Part shown: piece after piece, positions 47,112-59,326 of the stretch
Layout: each line of letters opens with the position of its first letter
How positions within the stretch are numbered: the stretch's first letter is position 1
NCBI RefSeq assembly: GCF_029813775.1
Contig: NZ_JARVKW010000021.1
Location: 60,410 to 124,409 of the forward strand
DNA length: 64,000 bases
Direction: 5' to 3'
DNA from: Streptomyces sp. DH24
Lineage (GTDB): Bacteria > Actinomycetota > Actinomycetes > Streptomycetales > Streptomycetaceae
Made by a program: the position numbers and the translations under genes
Notes under the pieces: generated by a model
The model's database searches: none
Told to the model about the DNA's origin: nothing
The model's input: the letters and a program-made list of their open reading frames with translations, nothing else

Positions 47112-49115
47112 GTGGCTGACGTACCTGCCGATCTTGCCGCAGTGTGGCCACGCGTACTGGAGCAGCTACTCGGTGAGGGCCGTGGCCAGGGTGTGGAGGT
47201 GAAGGACGAACACTGGATCCGGCGCTGCCAGCCGCTCGCGCTGGTCGCCGACACCGCCCTGCTCGCCGTCCCCAACGAATTCGCGAAGGGCGTGCTCGAG
47301 GGCCGCCTCGCGCCCGTCGTCAGCGAGACGCTGAGCCGCGAGTGCGGCCGGCCGATCCGCATCGCGATCACCGTCGACGACTCCGCCGGCGAGCCCGCGC
47401 CGGCACCCGCCCGCCCGCAGCCGCGCTACGACGAGCCCGAGCTCCCCTCCTCCGGCGGCGGCCAGGGCCGGGACGGCTACGACCAGAGCCGCGGCGACGG
47501 CCACGACCAGGGTGGCCGCGACAGCCGCGAGCGCGACGGCTACCAGGGATACGGCCGCCACCGCGCCGAGCCGCGCCCGTCCGGCGACCAGCTGCCGACC
47601 GCCCGGCCCGCTTACCCCTCGGAGTACCAGCGCCCCGAGCCCGGCTCCTGGCCGCGGCCCTCGCAGGACGACTACGGCTGGCAGCAGCAGCGGCTCGGCT
47701 TCCCCGAGCGCGACCCCTACGCGTCGCCGTCGCAGGACTCGTACGGTTCCTCGCAGGACAACTACGGCCCTCCCGGCCACGACGCCTACGGCGCGCCGTC
47801 CCAGGACGGATACCGCCCGTCCTCCCAGGACTCCTACGGCTCCCCGTCGCACGAGTACCGCCCGCAGCCGATGGACCGCGGGGGCTACGACGGGCAGCGG
47901 GGCGAGTACGAGCAGTCACGCGGCGACTACGACCAGCGCGACGCCCGCCGCGACCTGCCCGAGCCGCAGCCCGGCTCCGGGCACGTGCACCGCGGCGGCC
48001 CCGTCGGCCCGAACCTGCCGACCACCGGCGCGCCCGGCCCGCTGGCCGCGCAGCCCGCGCCGGCGACCGGCCCCGGCGAGCCGACCGCGCGGCTGAACCC
48101 GAAGTACCTCTTCGACACGTTCGTCATCGGCGCCTCCAACCGGTTCGCGCACGCGGCGGCGGTGGCCGTCGCCGAGGCGCCGGCGAAGGCGTACAACCCC
48201 CTGTTCATCTACGGGGAGTCGGGGCTCGGCAAGACGCACCTGCTGCACGCGATCGGGCACTACGCGCGCAGCCTCTACCCGGGCACGCGCGTGCGGTACG
48301 TGAGCTCGGAGGAGTTCACCAACGAGTTCATCAACTCCATCCGGGACGGCAAGGGCGACAGCTTCCGCAAGCGGTACCGCGAGATGGACATCCTGCTCGT
48401 CGACGACATCCAGTTCCTGGCGGACAAGGAGTCGACGCAGGAGGAGTTCTTCCACACGTTCAACACCCTGCACAACGCGAACAAGCAGATCGTCCTCAGC
48501 AGTGACCGGCCGCCCAAGCAGCTGGTCACGCTGGAGGACCGGCTGCGCAACCGCTTCGAGTGGGGCCTGATCACCGACGTCCAGCCGCCCGAGCTGGAGA
48601 CGCGCATCGCGATCCTGCGGAAGAAGGCGGTCCAGGAGCAGCTCAACGCCCCGCCGGAGGTGCTGGAGTTCATCGCGTCCCGGATCTCGCGGAACATCCG
48701 TGAGCTGGAGGGCGCGCTCATCCGGGTGACGGCCTTCGCGTCGCTCAACCGGCAGCCGGTGGACCTGGGTCTGACGGAGATCGTCCTCAAGGACCTGATG
48801 CCGGGCGGCGAGGACTCGGCGCCGGAGATCACGTCCACGGCCATCATGGGCGCGACCGCCGACTACTTCGGCCTCACGGTCGAGGACCTGTGCGGCACCT
48901 CGCGCGGGCGCGCGCTGGTGACGGCCCGCCAGATCGCCATGTACCTGTGCCGCGAGCTGACGGACCTGTCGCTGCCGAAGATCGGCGCGCTGTTCGGCGG
49001 CCGGGACCACACGACGGTCATGCACGCCGACCGCAAGATCCGCAATCTGATGGCCGAGCGCCGTTCCATCTACAACCAGGTGACGGAGCTGACGAACCGC
49101 ATCAAGGCGGGCTGA
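47112..49115 (+). CDS. dnaA: chromosomal replication initiator protein DnaA
   Basis: 667 residues from a GTG (V-A-D-V-P-A-D-L). Domain I covers about residues 1-95. Domain II, about residues 100-320, is a long Gly/Tyr/Pro/Ser/Gln-rich linker with repeats based on S-Q-D-S-Y-G, the distinctive Streptomyces feature. Domain III has Walker A G-E-S-G-L-G-K-T-H and Walker B I-L-L-V-D-D-I-Q-F-L. Domain IV carries the DNA-binding helices and the signature G-G-R-D-H-T-T-V-M-H-A. The protein binds the boxes at oriC and opens DNA. The linker may explain the protein's higher mass. The gene ends with a hairpin before oriC. Confidence 0.98.
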   Translation: MADVPADLAAVWPRVLEQLLGEGRGQGVEVKDEHWIRRCQPLALVADTALLAVPNEFAKGVLEGRLAPVVSETLSRECGRPIRIAITVDDSAGEPAPAPARPQPRYDEPELPSSGGGQGRDGYDQSRGDGHDQGGRDSRERDGYQGYGRHRAEPRPSGDQLPTARPAYPSEYQRPEPGSWPRPSQDDYGWQQQRLGFPERDPYASPSQDSYGSSQDNYGPPGHDAYGAPSQDGYRPSSQDSYGSPSHEYRPQPMDRGGYDGQRGEYEQSRGDYDQRDARRDLPEPQPGSGHVHRGGPVGPNLPTTGAPGPLAAQPAPATGPGEPTARLNPKYLFDTFVIGASNRFAHAAAVAVAEAPAKAYNPLFIYGESGLGKTHLLHAIGHYARSLYPGTRVRYVSSEEFTNEFINSIRDGKGDSFRKRYREMDILLVDDIQFLADKESTQEEFFHTFNTLHNANKQIVLSSDRPPKQLVTLEDRLRNRFEWGLITDVQPPELETRIAILRKKAVQEQLNAPPEVLEFIASRISRNIRELEGALIRVTAFASLNRQPVDLGLTEIVLKDLMPGGEDSAPEITSTAIMGATADYFGLTVEDLCGTSRGRALVTARQIAMYLCRELTDLSLPKIGALFGGRDHTTVMHADRKIRNLMAERRSIYNQVTELTNRIKAG

Positions 49116-50200
49116 CGGCCGCGGAGTTATGCCTTTGAAGGCGCCCCTGGAGGAGATCCGGGGGCGCCTTTCCCGTACCGCGCGATCCCGCCGCCGTGAC
49201 GGCACCCCTGGCTGCCTGGCCCGGGCGACCGGCCCGGGCACCAGCCCGACGGCCACCATGACGGCCACTGGACGCTCCATGACACCTGCCGGGCGCCCCT
49301 GGCACCCACGGGACGTCCCTGACAGCCGCCGGAACGTCCTCCGGCCGTCGCCGAGACCCCCTCCGGTCGCCGTCGCGCTGCCCCTGCCGCGCCCGCTCGG
49401 GTCTCGACGCCGTGACCCCCTGTTCGATTAGCCGCCGGGTTACGGTCTCCCTCCACAGTCTCGGCGACTTTCTCGCGTCCACATGCTGGGGACCGGGAAG
49501 TTGTCCCGATCCTGTCCACAGGGCACGGTGGTGAAAGATCATCAGGCCAGGTCAACCGCCTGTGGATTGGTGGACGGACGATCTCCACAGCTTGTGGACG
49601 AAGAGTTGGTCCACAGGCTGTGCACGGAGTTGTCCACGGGCAACCCACAGGCCGGGGCCGGTTGTCCCCAGTGATCGCGGGCTTCTCCACATGCCTGTCC
49701 ACTGTTCGGCAACGCGACGCGTCTCCTCACCGGGTCGAGTGAAAGGCGTCACACAAAGGTGCCGGGTTGGGCTGTGGGAAAGGTGGGTAAAGCTGGGGAC
49801 GGCACTGGGGAGAACTCGCCCGGTCCTGTGCACGGGGTGTGCAGAACTTTCCGTTCTCCACAGAAACCCCTGGTTGTCCACCGCCGCCGCCCACAGGACC
49901 CGTGGACAAAATTGTGGCCCTGAGCTGGGAAAACGTGGTTATCCACGGTATCCACAGGCCCTACTACTACTCCCGACCATAGAGAGCCAGGAATTCGTTT
50001 CGAAGCGGGTCCTGTGCACAACTCGCCGTCTCGAGCCCGGCTGCCCGTCGGTACGACTTGACCCCGAGGGGCACCTACTGTCAGTGCGGTGCGTCAGACT
50101 GGTCCCCGGTGTCCTTCCCGTCACAGGAGACGACGACACCGAGACAGACGACGAAGGCGAAGCAGGGCGAGAACGCCGGCAACAGCAGGAGGCGGCTTAG
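49116..50200. other. oriC: chromosomal replication origin oriC region
   Basis: About 1.1 kb between dnaA and dnaN without a gene. A cluster of 13 to 18 DnaA-box-like sequences lies at about 49474-49956 on both strands. Examples are CTGTCCACA at 49512, TTGTCCACG at 49630, TTGTCCCCA at 49662, TTCTCCACA at 49683 and 49854, TTGTCCACC at 49874 and TTATCCACG at 49939. On the reverse strand, TTGTCCACG lies at 49901-49909. The left part (49175-49440) is G/C-rich without boxes. Nothing clear is visible right of 49960 apart from the dnaN ribosome site. Confidence 0.95.
49138..49170 (+). terminator. dnaA terminator hairpin
   Basis: AAGGCGCCCC (49138-49147) and GGGGCGCCTT (49161-49170), perfect ten-base arms, followed by a short T-containing stretch. 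It lies 22 bases after the dnaA stop. Confidence 0.78.
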
Positions 50201-51331
50201 GTGAAGATCCGGGTGGAACGCGACGTACTCGCGGAGGCAGTGGCCTGGGCGGCGCGCAGCCTCCCGGCCCGTCCGCCGGCGCCTGTCCTCGCCGGCCTGC
50301 TCCTGAAGGCCGAGGACGGGGCGCTGAGCCTGTCCAGCTTCGACTACGAGGTCTCGGCGCGGGTGTCCGTGGAGGCGGAGGTCGAGGAGGACGGCACGGT
50401 GCTCGTCTCCGGCCGCCTGCTCGCCGACATCTCGCGCGCCCTCCCCAACCGGCCGGTGGAGATTTCCACAGACGGTGTACGGGCGACGGTGGTGTGCGGC
50501 TCCTCGCGGTTCACACTCCACACCCTCCCTGTGGAGGAGTACCCGGCCCTGCCCCAGATGCCGAACGCGACGGGCACGGTCCCGGGCGAGGTCTTCGCGT
50601 CGGCCGTGCAGCAGGTCGCCATCGCCGCCGGCCGCGACGACACGCTCCCCGTCCTCACCGGTGTCCGCATCGAGATCGAGGGCGACACGGTGACGCTGGC
50701 GTCCACCGACCGCTACCGCTTCGCGGTCCGCGAGTTCCTGTGGAAGCCGGAGAACCCGGAGGCGTCCGCGGTCGCCCTGGTGCCCGCCAAGACCCTGCTG
50801 GACACGGCCAAGGCGCTGACCAGCGGCGACCAGGTGACCCTTGCGCTGTCCGGCTCGGGCGCCGGTGAGGGCCTGATCGGTTTCGAGGGCGCCGGCCGCC
50901 GCACGACGACGCGTCTGCTGGAGGGCGACCTCCCGAAGTACCGCACGCTGTTCCCGACGGAGTTCAACAGCGTCGCCGTCATCGAGACCGCGCCCTTCGT
51001 GGAGGCCGTCAAGCGCGTGTCCCTCGTCGCCGAGCGCAACACCCCGGTGCGGCTCAGCTTCGAGCAGGGCGTGCTCATCCTGGAGGCCGGCTCCAGTGAC
51101 GACGCACAGGCTGTGGAAAGGGTCGACGCCCAGCTGGAGGGCGACGACATCTCGATCGCCTTCAACCCGACCTTCCTGCTGGACGGCCTGAGCGCGATCG
51201 ACTCGCCGGTGGCCCAGCTGTCGTTCACGACGTCCACGAAGCCCGCGCTGCTGAGCGGCAAGCCAGCGCTGGACGCCGAGGCGGACGAGGCCTACAAGTA
51301 CCTGATCATGCCGGTGCGCCTCAGCGGCTGA
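50201..51331 (+). CDS. dnaN: DNA polymerase III beta subunit (sliding clamp)
   Basis: 376 residues from a GTG with GCAGGAGGCGG upstream. Three clamp repeats are seen: M-K-I-R-V-E-R-D-V-L-A-E-A-V at the start, the central L-P-V-L-T-G-V-R-I-E, and the C-terminal Y-K-Y-L-I-M-P-V-R-L end. The clamp holds polymerases and partners on DNA. Its position between oriC and gnd/recF is conserved in Streptomyces. The 3' end is followed by a hairpin that holds two DnaA boxes. Confidence 0.97.
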   Translation: MKIRVERDVLAEAVAWAARSLPARPPAPVLAGLLLKAEDGALSLSSFDYEVSARVSVEAEVEEDGTVLVSGRLLADISRALPNRPVEISTDGVRATVVCGSSRFTLHTLPVEEYPALPQMPNATGTVPGEVFASAVQQVAIAAGRDDTLPVLTGVRIEIEGDTVTLASTDRYRFAVREFLWKPENPEASAVALVPAKTLLDTAKALTSGDQVTLALSGSGAGEGLIGFEGAGRRTTTRLLEGDLPKYRTLFPTEFNSVAVIETAPFVEAVKRVSLVAERNTPVRLSFEQGVLILEAGSSDDAQAVERVDAQLEGDDISIAFNPTFLLDGLSAIDSPVAQLSFTTSTKPALLSGKPALDAEADEAYKYLIMPVRLSG

Positions 51332-51344
51332 CGACGGTCCCGGC

Positions 51345-51381
51345 CGGTTGTCCACAGCGCCCCCGGGCCGGTGGACAACCG
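51345..51381. promoter_or_regulatory. hairpin after dnaN containing inverted DnaA boxes
   Basis: CGGTTGTCCAC and GTGGACAACCG form perfect 11-base arms around 15 bases. The left arm includes TTGTCCACA (51348-51356), a perfect consensus box. The right arm includes a reverse-strand TTGTCCACC (51370-51378). It may be both dnaN terminator and DnaA target. Confidence 0.65.
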
Positions 51382-51521
51382 GGCCCACCGGGCGAAGCCG
51401 CAGGTCGGGGCGTACGTATGAGCGCGTATGCCCACAGGTGTGCGTCACCGTCCGGGTTTAGGCTCGGACACAGGTACGGAAGTGCCGTAACGCCACCTCG
51501 CACACCTTAAGGACGCAACTG

Positions 51522-52397
51522 ATGGAGCTCGGTCTCGTCGGCCTCGGCAAGATGGGCGGCAACATGCGCGAGCGGATCCGCCGCGCGGGCCACACCGTCG
51601 TCGGATACGACCGCAACCCGGACCTCGCCGATGTCCACAGCCTCGAAGAGCTTGTGGGCAAGCTCAAGGGCCCGCGCGTGGTCTGGGTGATGGTCCCCGC
51701 CGGCGAGGCCACCCAGTCCACGATCGACGAGCTCGCGGAGCTGCTGGAGCCCGGCGACGTGGTCGTGGACGGCGGCAACTCCCGCTGGACCGACGACGAG
51801 AAGCACGCCGGGGAGCTGGCCGCCAAGGGCATCGGCTTCGTCGACTGCGGCGTCTCCGGCGGCGTCTGGGGCCTGGAGAACGGCTACGCGCTGATGTACG
51901 GCGGCGACGCGGAGAACGTCGCCAAGGTGCAGCCGGTCTTCGACGCGCTCAAGCCGGAGGGCGACTTCGGCTCGGTGCACGCCGGCAAGGTCGGCGCCGG
52001 GCACTTCGCCAAGATGGTCCACAACGGCATCGAGTACGCCATGATGCAGGCCTACGCCGAGGGCTGGGAACTGCTGGAGAAGGTCGACTCCGTGACCGAC
52101 GTCCGGGAGGTCTTCCGCTCCTGGCAGGAGGGCACCGTCATCCGCTCCTGGCTGCTCGACCTCGCGGTCAACGCCCTCGACGAGGACGAGCACCTCGACA
52201 AGCTCCGGGGCTACGCACAGGACTCCGGCGAGGGACGCTGGACCGTGGAGGCCGCGATCGACAACGCGGTGCCGCTGCCCGCGATCACCGCCTCCCTCTT
52301 CGCGCGGTTCGCCTCCCGGCAGGACGACTCGCCGCAGATGAAGATGATCGCGGCGCTGCGCAACCAGTTCGGCGGCCACGCGGTCGAGAAGAAGTAG
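51522..52397 (+). CDS. gnd: 6-phosphogluconate dehydrogenase, decarboxylating (short form)
   Basis: 291 residues, the short form without the duplicated C-terminal part of the 470-residue enzyme. The N-terminal NAD(P) motif is G-L-V-G-L-G-K-M-G-G-N-M. The substrate-binding G-A-G-H-F-A-K-M-V-H-N-G-I-E-Y is exact, with the catalytic lysine in it. It converts 6-phosphogluconate to ribulose 5-phosphate. The cofactor, NAD or NADP, is not clear. Its place between dnaN and recF is a typical Streptomyces feature. Confidence 0.93.
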   Translation: MELGLVGLGKMGGNMRERIRRAGHTVVGYDRNPDLADVHSLEELVGKLKGPRVVWVMVPAGEATQSTIDELAELLEPGDVVVDGGNSRWTDDEKHAGELAAKGIGFVDCGVSGGVWGLENGYALMYGGDAENVAKVQPVFDALKPEGDFGSVHAGKVGAGHFAKMVHNGIEYAMMQAYAEGWELLEKVDSVTDVREVFRSWQEGTVIRSWLLDLAVNALDEDEHLDKLRGYAQDSGEGRWTVEAAIDNAVPLPAITASLFARFASRQDDSPQMKMIAALRNQFGGHAVEKK

Positions 52398-52492
52398 TCC
52401 ACGGTCCCCGGCCGGCCCGGCAGCCCAGCTGCCACCGGCCGGGGCACAGCAAGCAGTCACCTAGAGGTTCTGGGGGAGGTCGGCGAACGATC

Positions 52493-53614
52493 ATGCACGT
52501 CACGCATCTGTCGCTGGCCGACTTCCGTTCCTACCCCCGGGTCGAGGTCCCGCTCGACCCGGGCGTGACCGCGTTCGTCGGGCCCAACGGTCAAGGCAAG
52601 ACGAACCTCGTCGAGGCGGTCGGCTATCTCGCCACCCTCGGCAGCCACCGCGTCTCCTCCGACGCGCCGCTGGTCCGCATGGGCGCCGACCGCGCGATCA
52701 TCCGCGCCCAGGTCCGGCAGGGCGAGCGGCACCAACTGGTCGAGCTGGAGCTGAACCCGGGCCGCGCCAACCGCGCCCGCATCAACCGGTCCACGCAGGT
52801 CAGACCGCGCGACGTGCTCGGCATCGTACGGACCGTGCTGTTCGCGCCCGAGGACCTCGCCCTGGTCAAGGGCGACCCCGGTGAGCGCCGCCGCTTCCTC
52901 GACGAGCTGATCACGGCCCGCTCACCGCGTATGGCGGGCGTCCGCTCCGACTACGACCGCGTCCTCAGGCAGCGCAACACCCTGCTGAAGTCGGCCGCGC
53001 TGGCCCGCCGGCACGGCGGTCGCACCATGGACCTGTCCACCCTCGACGTCTGGGACCAGCACCTGGCCCGCGCGGGCGCCGAACTGCTCGCCCAGCGTCT
53101 CGACCTGATCGCCACGATCCAGCCGCTCGCCGACAAGGCGTACGAGCAACTGGCCCCCGGCGGCGGCCCGGTCGCCCTGGAGTACAAGCCGTCCGCCCCG
53201 GGCGAGGCACACACGCGTGACGACCTCTACGAGCAGCTCATGGCGGCGCTCGCCGAGGCGCGCAAGCAGGAGATCGAGCGGGGCGTCACGCTGGTCGGCC
53301 CGCACCGGGACGACCTGCTGCTCAAGCTCGGCCAGCTGCCCGCGAAGGGCTACGCCTCGCACGGCGAGTCCTGGTCCTACGCGCTCGCCCTGCGGCTGGC
53401 CTCCTACGACCTGCTGCGCGCCGAGGGCAACGAGCCGGTGCTCGTCCTGGACGACGTGTTCGCCGAGCTGGACACCCGCCGCCGCGAGCGCCTCGCCGAA
53501 CTGGTCGCGCCCGGCGAGCAGGTGCTGGTGACCGCCGCGGTCGACGACGACGTTCCGCACGTACTGGCGGGGGCGCGGTTCGCGGTGGCCGAGGGGACCG
53601 TGGAGCGCGTATGA
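52493..53614 (+). CDS. recF: DNA replication/repair protein RecF
   Basis: 373 residues. Walker A F-V-G-P-N-G-Q-G-K-T-N-L is near residue 28, and Walker B V-L-V-L-D-D-V-F-A-E-L-D near residue 322, preceded by the signature region S-Y-A-L-A-L-R-L-A. The ATG has a GGGGGAGGTC site. RecF binds gapped DNA and helps load RecA with RecO/RecR. The stop overlaps the start of the DUF721 gene by four bases. Confidence 0.97.
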   Translation: MHVTHLSLADFRSYPRVEVPLDPGVTAFVGPNGQGKTNLVEAVGYLATLGSHRVSSDAPLVRMGADRAIIRAQVRQGERHQLVELELNPGRANRARINRSTQVRPRDVLGIVRTVLFAPEDLALVKGDPGERRRFLDELITARSPRMAGVRSDYDRVLRQRNTLLKSAALARRHGGRTMDLSTLDVWDQHLARAGAELLAQRLDLIATIQPLADKAYEQLAPGGGPVALEYKPSAPGEAHTRDDLYEQLMAALAEARKQEIERGVTLVGPHRDDLLLKLGQLPAKGYASHGESWSYALALRLASYDLLRAEGNEPVLVLDDVFAELDTRRRERLAELVAPGEQVLVTAAVDDDVPHVLAGARFAVAEGTVERV

Positions 53615-54195
53615 GCGAGAACCTCCCGGGGAGCCCGCCCGAGAACGCGGCCGGAGCTCCCGGAAGCAAGCCCGGGAGCGCCCCGGCGAAGGCAGCCGAG
53701 CCGTCCGGCGTCGACCTCGCGCGCGTGGCGCTGCGGGCGGCGAAGGAGGCGGCACGCGCGCGTGGCGACGCGGCGCGGCAGAAGAAGCAGGCGCGGCGCG
53801 GCGGTCTGCGCTCCGGCGCGCGCGCCGATGGCCGCGATCCGATGGCGCTCGGCGCGGCCATCAACCGGCTGATCACCGAGCGGGGCTGGGAGGCACCGGC
53901 CGCGGTGGGCGGCGTGATGGGCCGCTGGCCGCAGATCGTCGGCGAGGACGTCGCCAAGCACTGCGTACCGGAGCGGTACGACGAGGACGAGCGGGTCCTG
54001 GTCGTGCGGTGCGACTCCACGGCCTGGGCGACGAACCTGCGGCTGCTCGCCCCGACGCTGGTGGCCCGGCTCAACGAGGATCTCGGCCACGGAACGGTGC
54101 GTCTGATCAAGGTCAACGGCCCCGGCGGCAGTGCCCGTCGCTACGGTCCTCTGCGCGCCCCGGGCAGCACGGGACCCGGCGACACCTATGGGTGA
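53611..54195 (+). CDS. DUF721 (DciA-like) domain protein
   Basis: 194 residues with an ATGA overlap to recF. The first 80 residues are Ala/Gly/Arg-rich and disordered. The DUF721 domain follows, with M-A-L-G-A-A-I-N-R-L-I-T-E-R-G-W and G-R-W-P-Q-I-V-G-E-D-V-A-K-H-C. DciA proteins help load or activate DnaB in bacteria without DnaC-like loaders; this function is plausible here since DnaB is present and no loader gene is seen in the window. Direct evidence is missing. Confidence 0.9.
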   Translation: MSENLPGSPPENAAGAPGSKPGSAPAKAAEPSGVDLARVALRAAKEAARARGDAARQKKQARRGGLRSGARADGRDPMALGAAINRLITERGWEAPAAVGGVMGRWPQIVGEDVAKHCVPERYDEDERVLVVRCDSTAWATNLRLLAPTLVARLNEDLGHGTVRLIKVNGPGGSARRYGPLRAPGSTGPGDTYG

Positions 54196-54610
54196 CAGAG
54201 ATCACACAGAAGGCCGCTGAACGGGCCTTTCCACCCCTCCCGGCGGCCTCCGGAGTGCCGTCGCACGCGGTTGCGCGTGCCGACCTGACTTCCAAGTAGC
54301 CAAGGGTTGACACCCGGAAGCGCTGAGTGCCGTTGTGAGCCTCTTGGAGCCCCCATCCACATATCGGGAGTCGGGCGAGTCCGGTTCAGGGCGGCACATG
54401 AGGACTCAGGGACCGGCAAACCCCCATCGGTGTCAGTGCTACCGGTAGACTGGAAGGCAATCCCGCCCCAATCGTGGGGACCGTCCGGGAAAAGCTGAGC
54501 AACGCTGATCAAGGCTTACCAACGCAACATGCCGCAGCCGCTCCGGCAACCCTCCCCCGGAGGGGGCACCCAGAGGAGCCTGGCTCGTGCTGTGCCAGAA
54601 AGGGCGCTTC
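54196..54610. other. 415-base gyrB upstream region
   Basis: No gene is supported. A TTGACA (54307-54312) has no good -10 at the usual distance. TAGACT (54446-54451) is -10-like without a clear -35. Promoters of gyrB in other streptomycetes respond to supercoiling, which cannot be judged here. Confidence 0.45.
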
Positions 54611-56671
54611 GTGGCCGATTCCGGCAACCCCAACGAGAACATCCCGTCCACCGACACCGGCGTGAACGACGCGGCGAGCTCCTCGAACGGCGAGGCCGCG
54701 GTTTCGTACGACGCCAGTGCCATCACCGTCCTCGAGGGTCTGGACGCGGTCCGCAAGCGACCCGGCATGTACATCGGTTCGACCGGTGAGCGAGGACTGC
54801 ACCACCTCGTGCAGGAGGTCGTCGACAACTCCGTCGACGAGGCGCTGGCCGGCCACGCGGACACGATCGACGTGACGATCCTCGCGGACGGCGGCGTCCG
54901 GGTCGTCGACAACGGCCGCGGCATCCCGGTGGACATGCACCCGGTCGAGAAGAAGCCGGCCGTCGAGGTCGTCCTGACGGTGCTGCACGCGGGCGGCAAG
55001 TTCGGCGGCGGCGGCTACGCGGTCTCCGGCGGTCTGCACGGCGTCGGCGTCTCCGTCGTGAACGCCCTGTCGACCAAGGTTTCCGTCGAGATCAAGCGCG
55101 ACGGCTTCCGCTGGACGCAGGACTACAAGATGGGCGTGCCGACCGCCCCGCTCGCGAAGCACGAGGCGGTCGAGGACTCCGGCACGACGGTCACCTTCTG
55201 GGCCGACCCGGACATCTTCGAGACCACCGAGTACTCCTTCGAGACGCTGGCGCGGCGTTTCCAGGAGATGGCGTTCCTCAACAAGGGCCTGACGATCAAG
55301 CTCACCGACGAGCGCGAGTCCGCCAAGGCCGTGACCGGTGCCGACGAGGCCGGTGCGGACGAGAAGGACGAGGTCAAGACCGTCACGTACCACTACGAGG
55401 GCGGCATCGTCGACTTCGTGAAGTACCTGAACTCCCGCAAGGGAGAGCTGGTGCACCCCTCCGTCATCGACATCGAGGCCGAGGACAGGGACCGGCTGCT
55501 CTCCCTCGAAGTCGCGATGCAGTGGAACAACGGCTACAGCGAGGGCGTGTACTCCTTCGCCAACACCATCCACACGCACGAGGGCGGCACGCACGAAGAG
55601 GGCTTCCGCTCGGCGCTCACCAACCTGATCAACAAGTACGCGCGCGAGAAGAAGCTGCTGCGCGAGAAGGACGACAACCTCACGGGCGACGACATCCGCG
55701 AGGGTCTGACCGCGATCATCTCGGTCAAGCTGGGCGAGCCGCAGTTCGAGGGCCAGACCAAGACCAAGCTGGGCAACACCGAGGCGAAGACGTTCGTCCA
55801 GAAGGTCGTCTACGAGCACCTCAACGACTGGCTCGACCGCAACCCGAACGAGGCCGCGGACATCGTCCGCAAGGGCATCCAGGCGGCCACCGCGCGCGTG
55901 GCGGCCCGCAAGGCGCGCGACCTGACCCGCCGCAAGGGCCTGCTGGAGTCGGCGTCCCTGCCGGGCAAGCTGTCCGACTGCCAGTCGAACGACCCGCACA
56001 AGTGCGAGATCTTCATCGTCGAGGGCGACTCCGCCGGCGGCTCGGCCAAGTCCGGCCGCAACCCGCAGTACCAGGCGATCCTCCCGATCCGCGGCAAGAT
56101 CCTCAACGTCGAGAAGGCGCGCATCGACCGCATCCTGCAGAACCAGGAGATCCAGGCGATGATCTCCGCGTTCGGCACGGGCGTGCACGAGGACTTCGAC
56201 ATCGAGAAGCTCCGCTATCACAAGATCATCCTGATGGCGGACGCCGACGTCGACGGCCAGCACATCAACACCCTGCTGCTGACCTTCCTGTTCCGCTTCA
56301 TGCGGCCGCTGGTCGAGGCCGGCCACGTGTACCTGTCCCGCCCGCCGCTCTACAAGATCAAGTGGGGCAAGGACGACTTCGAGTACGCGTACTCCGACCG
56401 CGAGCGCGACGCGCTGATCGAGATGGGCCGCAACGCCGGCAAGCGCATCCGCGAGGACTCGGTCCAGCGCTTCAAGGGTCTCGGTGAGATGAACGCCGAG
56501 GAACTGCGCATCACGACCATGGACCAGGAGCACCGCGTCCTCGGCCAGGTCACCCTCGACGACGCCGCCCAGGCCGACGACCTGTTCTCGGTCCTGATGG
56601 GCGAGGACGTCGAGGCACGCCGCGCGTTCATCCAGCGCAACGCCAAGGACGTCCGCTTCCTCGACATCTGA
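54611..56671 (+). CDS. gyrB: DNA gyrase subunit B
   Basis: 686 residues from a GTG (V-A-D-S-G-N-P-N-E-N). The GHKL ATPase has E-V-V-D-N-S-V-D-E-A and G-G-L-H-G-V-G-V-S-V-V. The transducer has Q-T-K-T-K-L-G-N. The TOPRIM has E-G-D-S-A-G-G-S-A-K-S-G-R and D-A-D-V-D-G-Q-H-I. Together with GyrA it introduces negative supercoils. A start eight codons upstream is possible. It precedes gyrA by 42 bases. Confidence 0.98.
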   Translation: MADSGNPNENIPSTDTGVNDAASSSNGEAAVSYDASAITVLEGLDAVRKRPGMYIGSTGERGLHHLVQEVVDNSVDEALAGHADTIDVTILADGGVRVVDNGRGIPVDMHPVEKKPAVEVVLTVLHAGGKFGGGGYAVSGGLHGVGVSVVNALSTKVSVEIKRDGFRWTQDYKMGVPTAPLAKHEAVEDSGTTVTFWADPDIFETTEYSFETLARRFQEMAFLNKGLTIKLTDERESAKAVTGADEAGADEKDEVKTVTYHYEGGIVDFVKYLNSRKGELVHPSVIDIEAEDRDRLLSLEVAMQWNNGYSEGVYSFANTIHTHEGGTHEEGFRSALTNLINKYAREKKLLREKDDNLTGDDIREGLTAIISVKLGEPQFEGQTKTKLGNTEAKTFVQKVVYEHLNDWLDRNPNEAADIVRKGIQAATARVAARKARDLTRRKGLLESASLPGKLSDCQSNDPHKCEIFIVEGDSAGGSAKSGRNPQYQAILPIRGKILNVEKARIDRILQNQEIQAMISAFGTGVHEDFDIEKLRYHKIILMADADVDGQHINTLLLTFLFRFMRPLVEAGHVYLSRPPLYKIKWGKDDFEYAYSDRERDALIEMGRNAGKRIREDSVQRFKGLGEMNAEELRITTMDQEHRVLGQVTLDDAAQADDLFSVLMGEDVEARRAFIQRNAKDVRFLDI

Positions 56672-56713
56672 GTCGGTCTCAGCTGACCGCACCAGGAAGG
56701 ATTTTCACCAGCA

Positions 56714-59308
<2,595 letters not shown>

Positions 59309-59326
59309 GACGAGGAGTGAGTCAGC

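Noticed and set aside
50058..50081. TTGACC and TACTGT as dnaN promoter
   Set aside because: The spacer of 12 bases is too short for a normal promoter.
54307..54312. TTGACA as gyrB -35 element
   Set aside because: No acceptable -10 at 16-19 bases; the nearby TAGACT is about 135 bases away.
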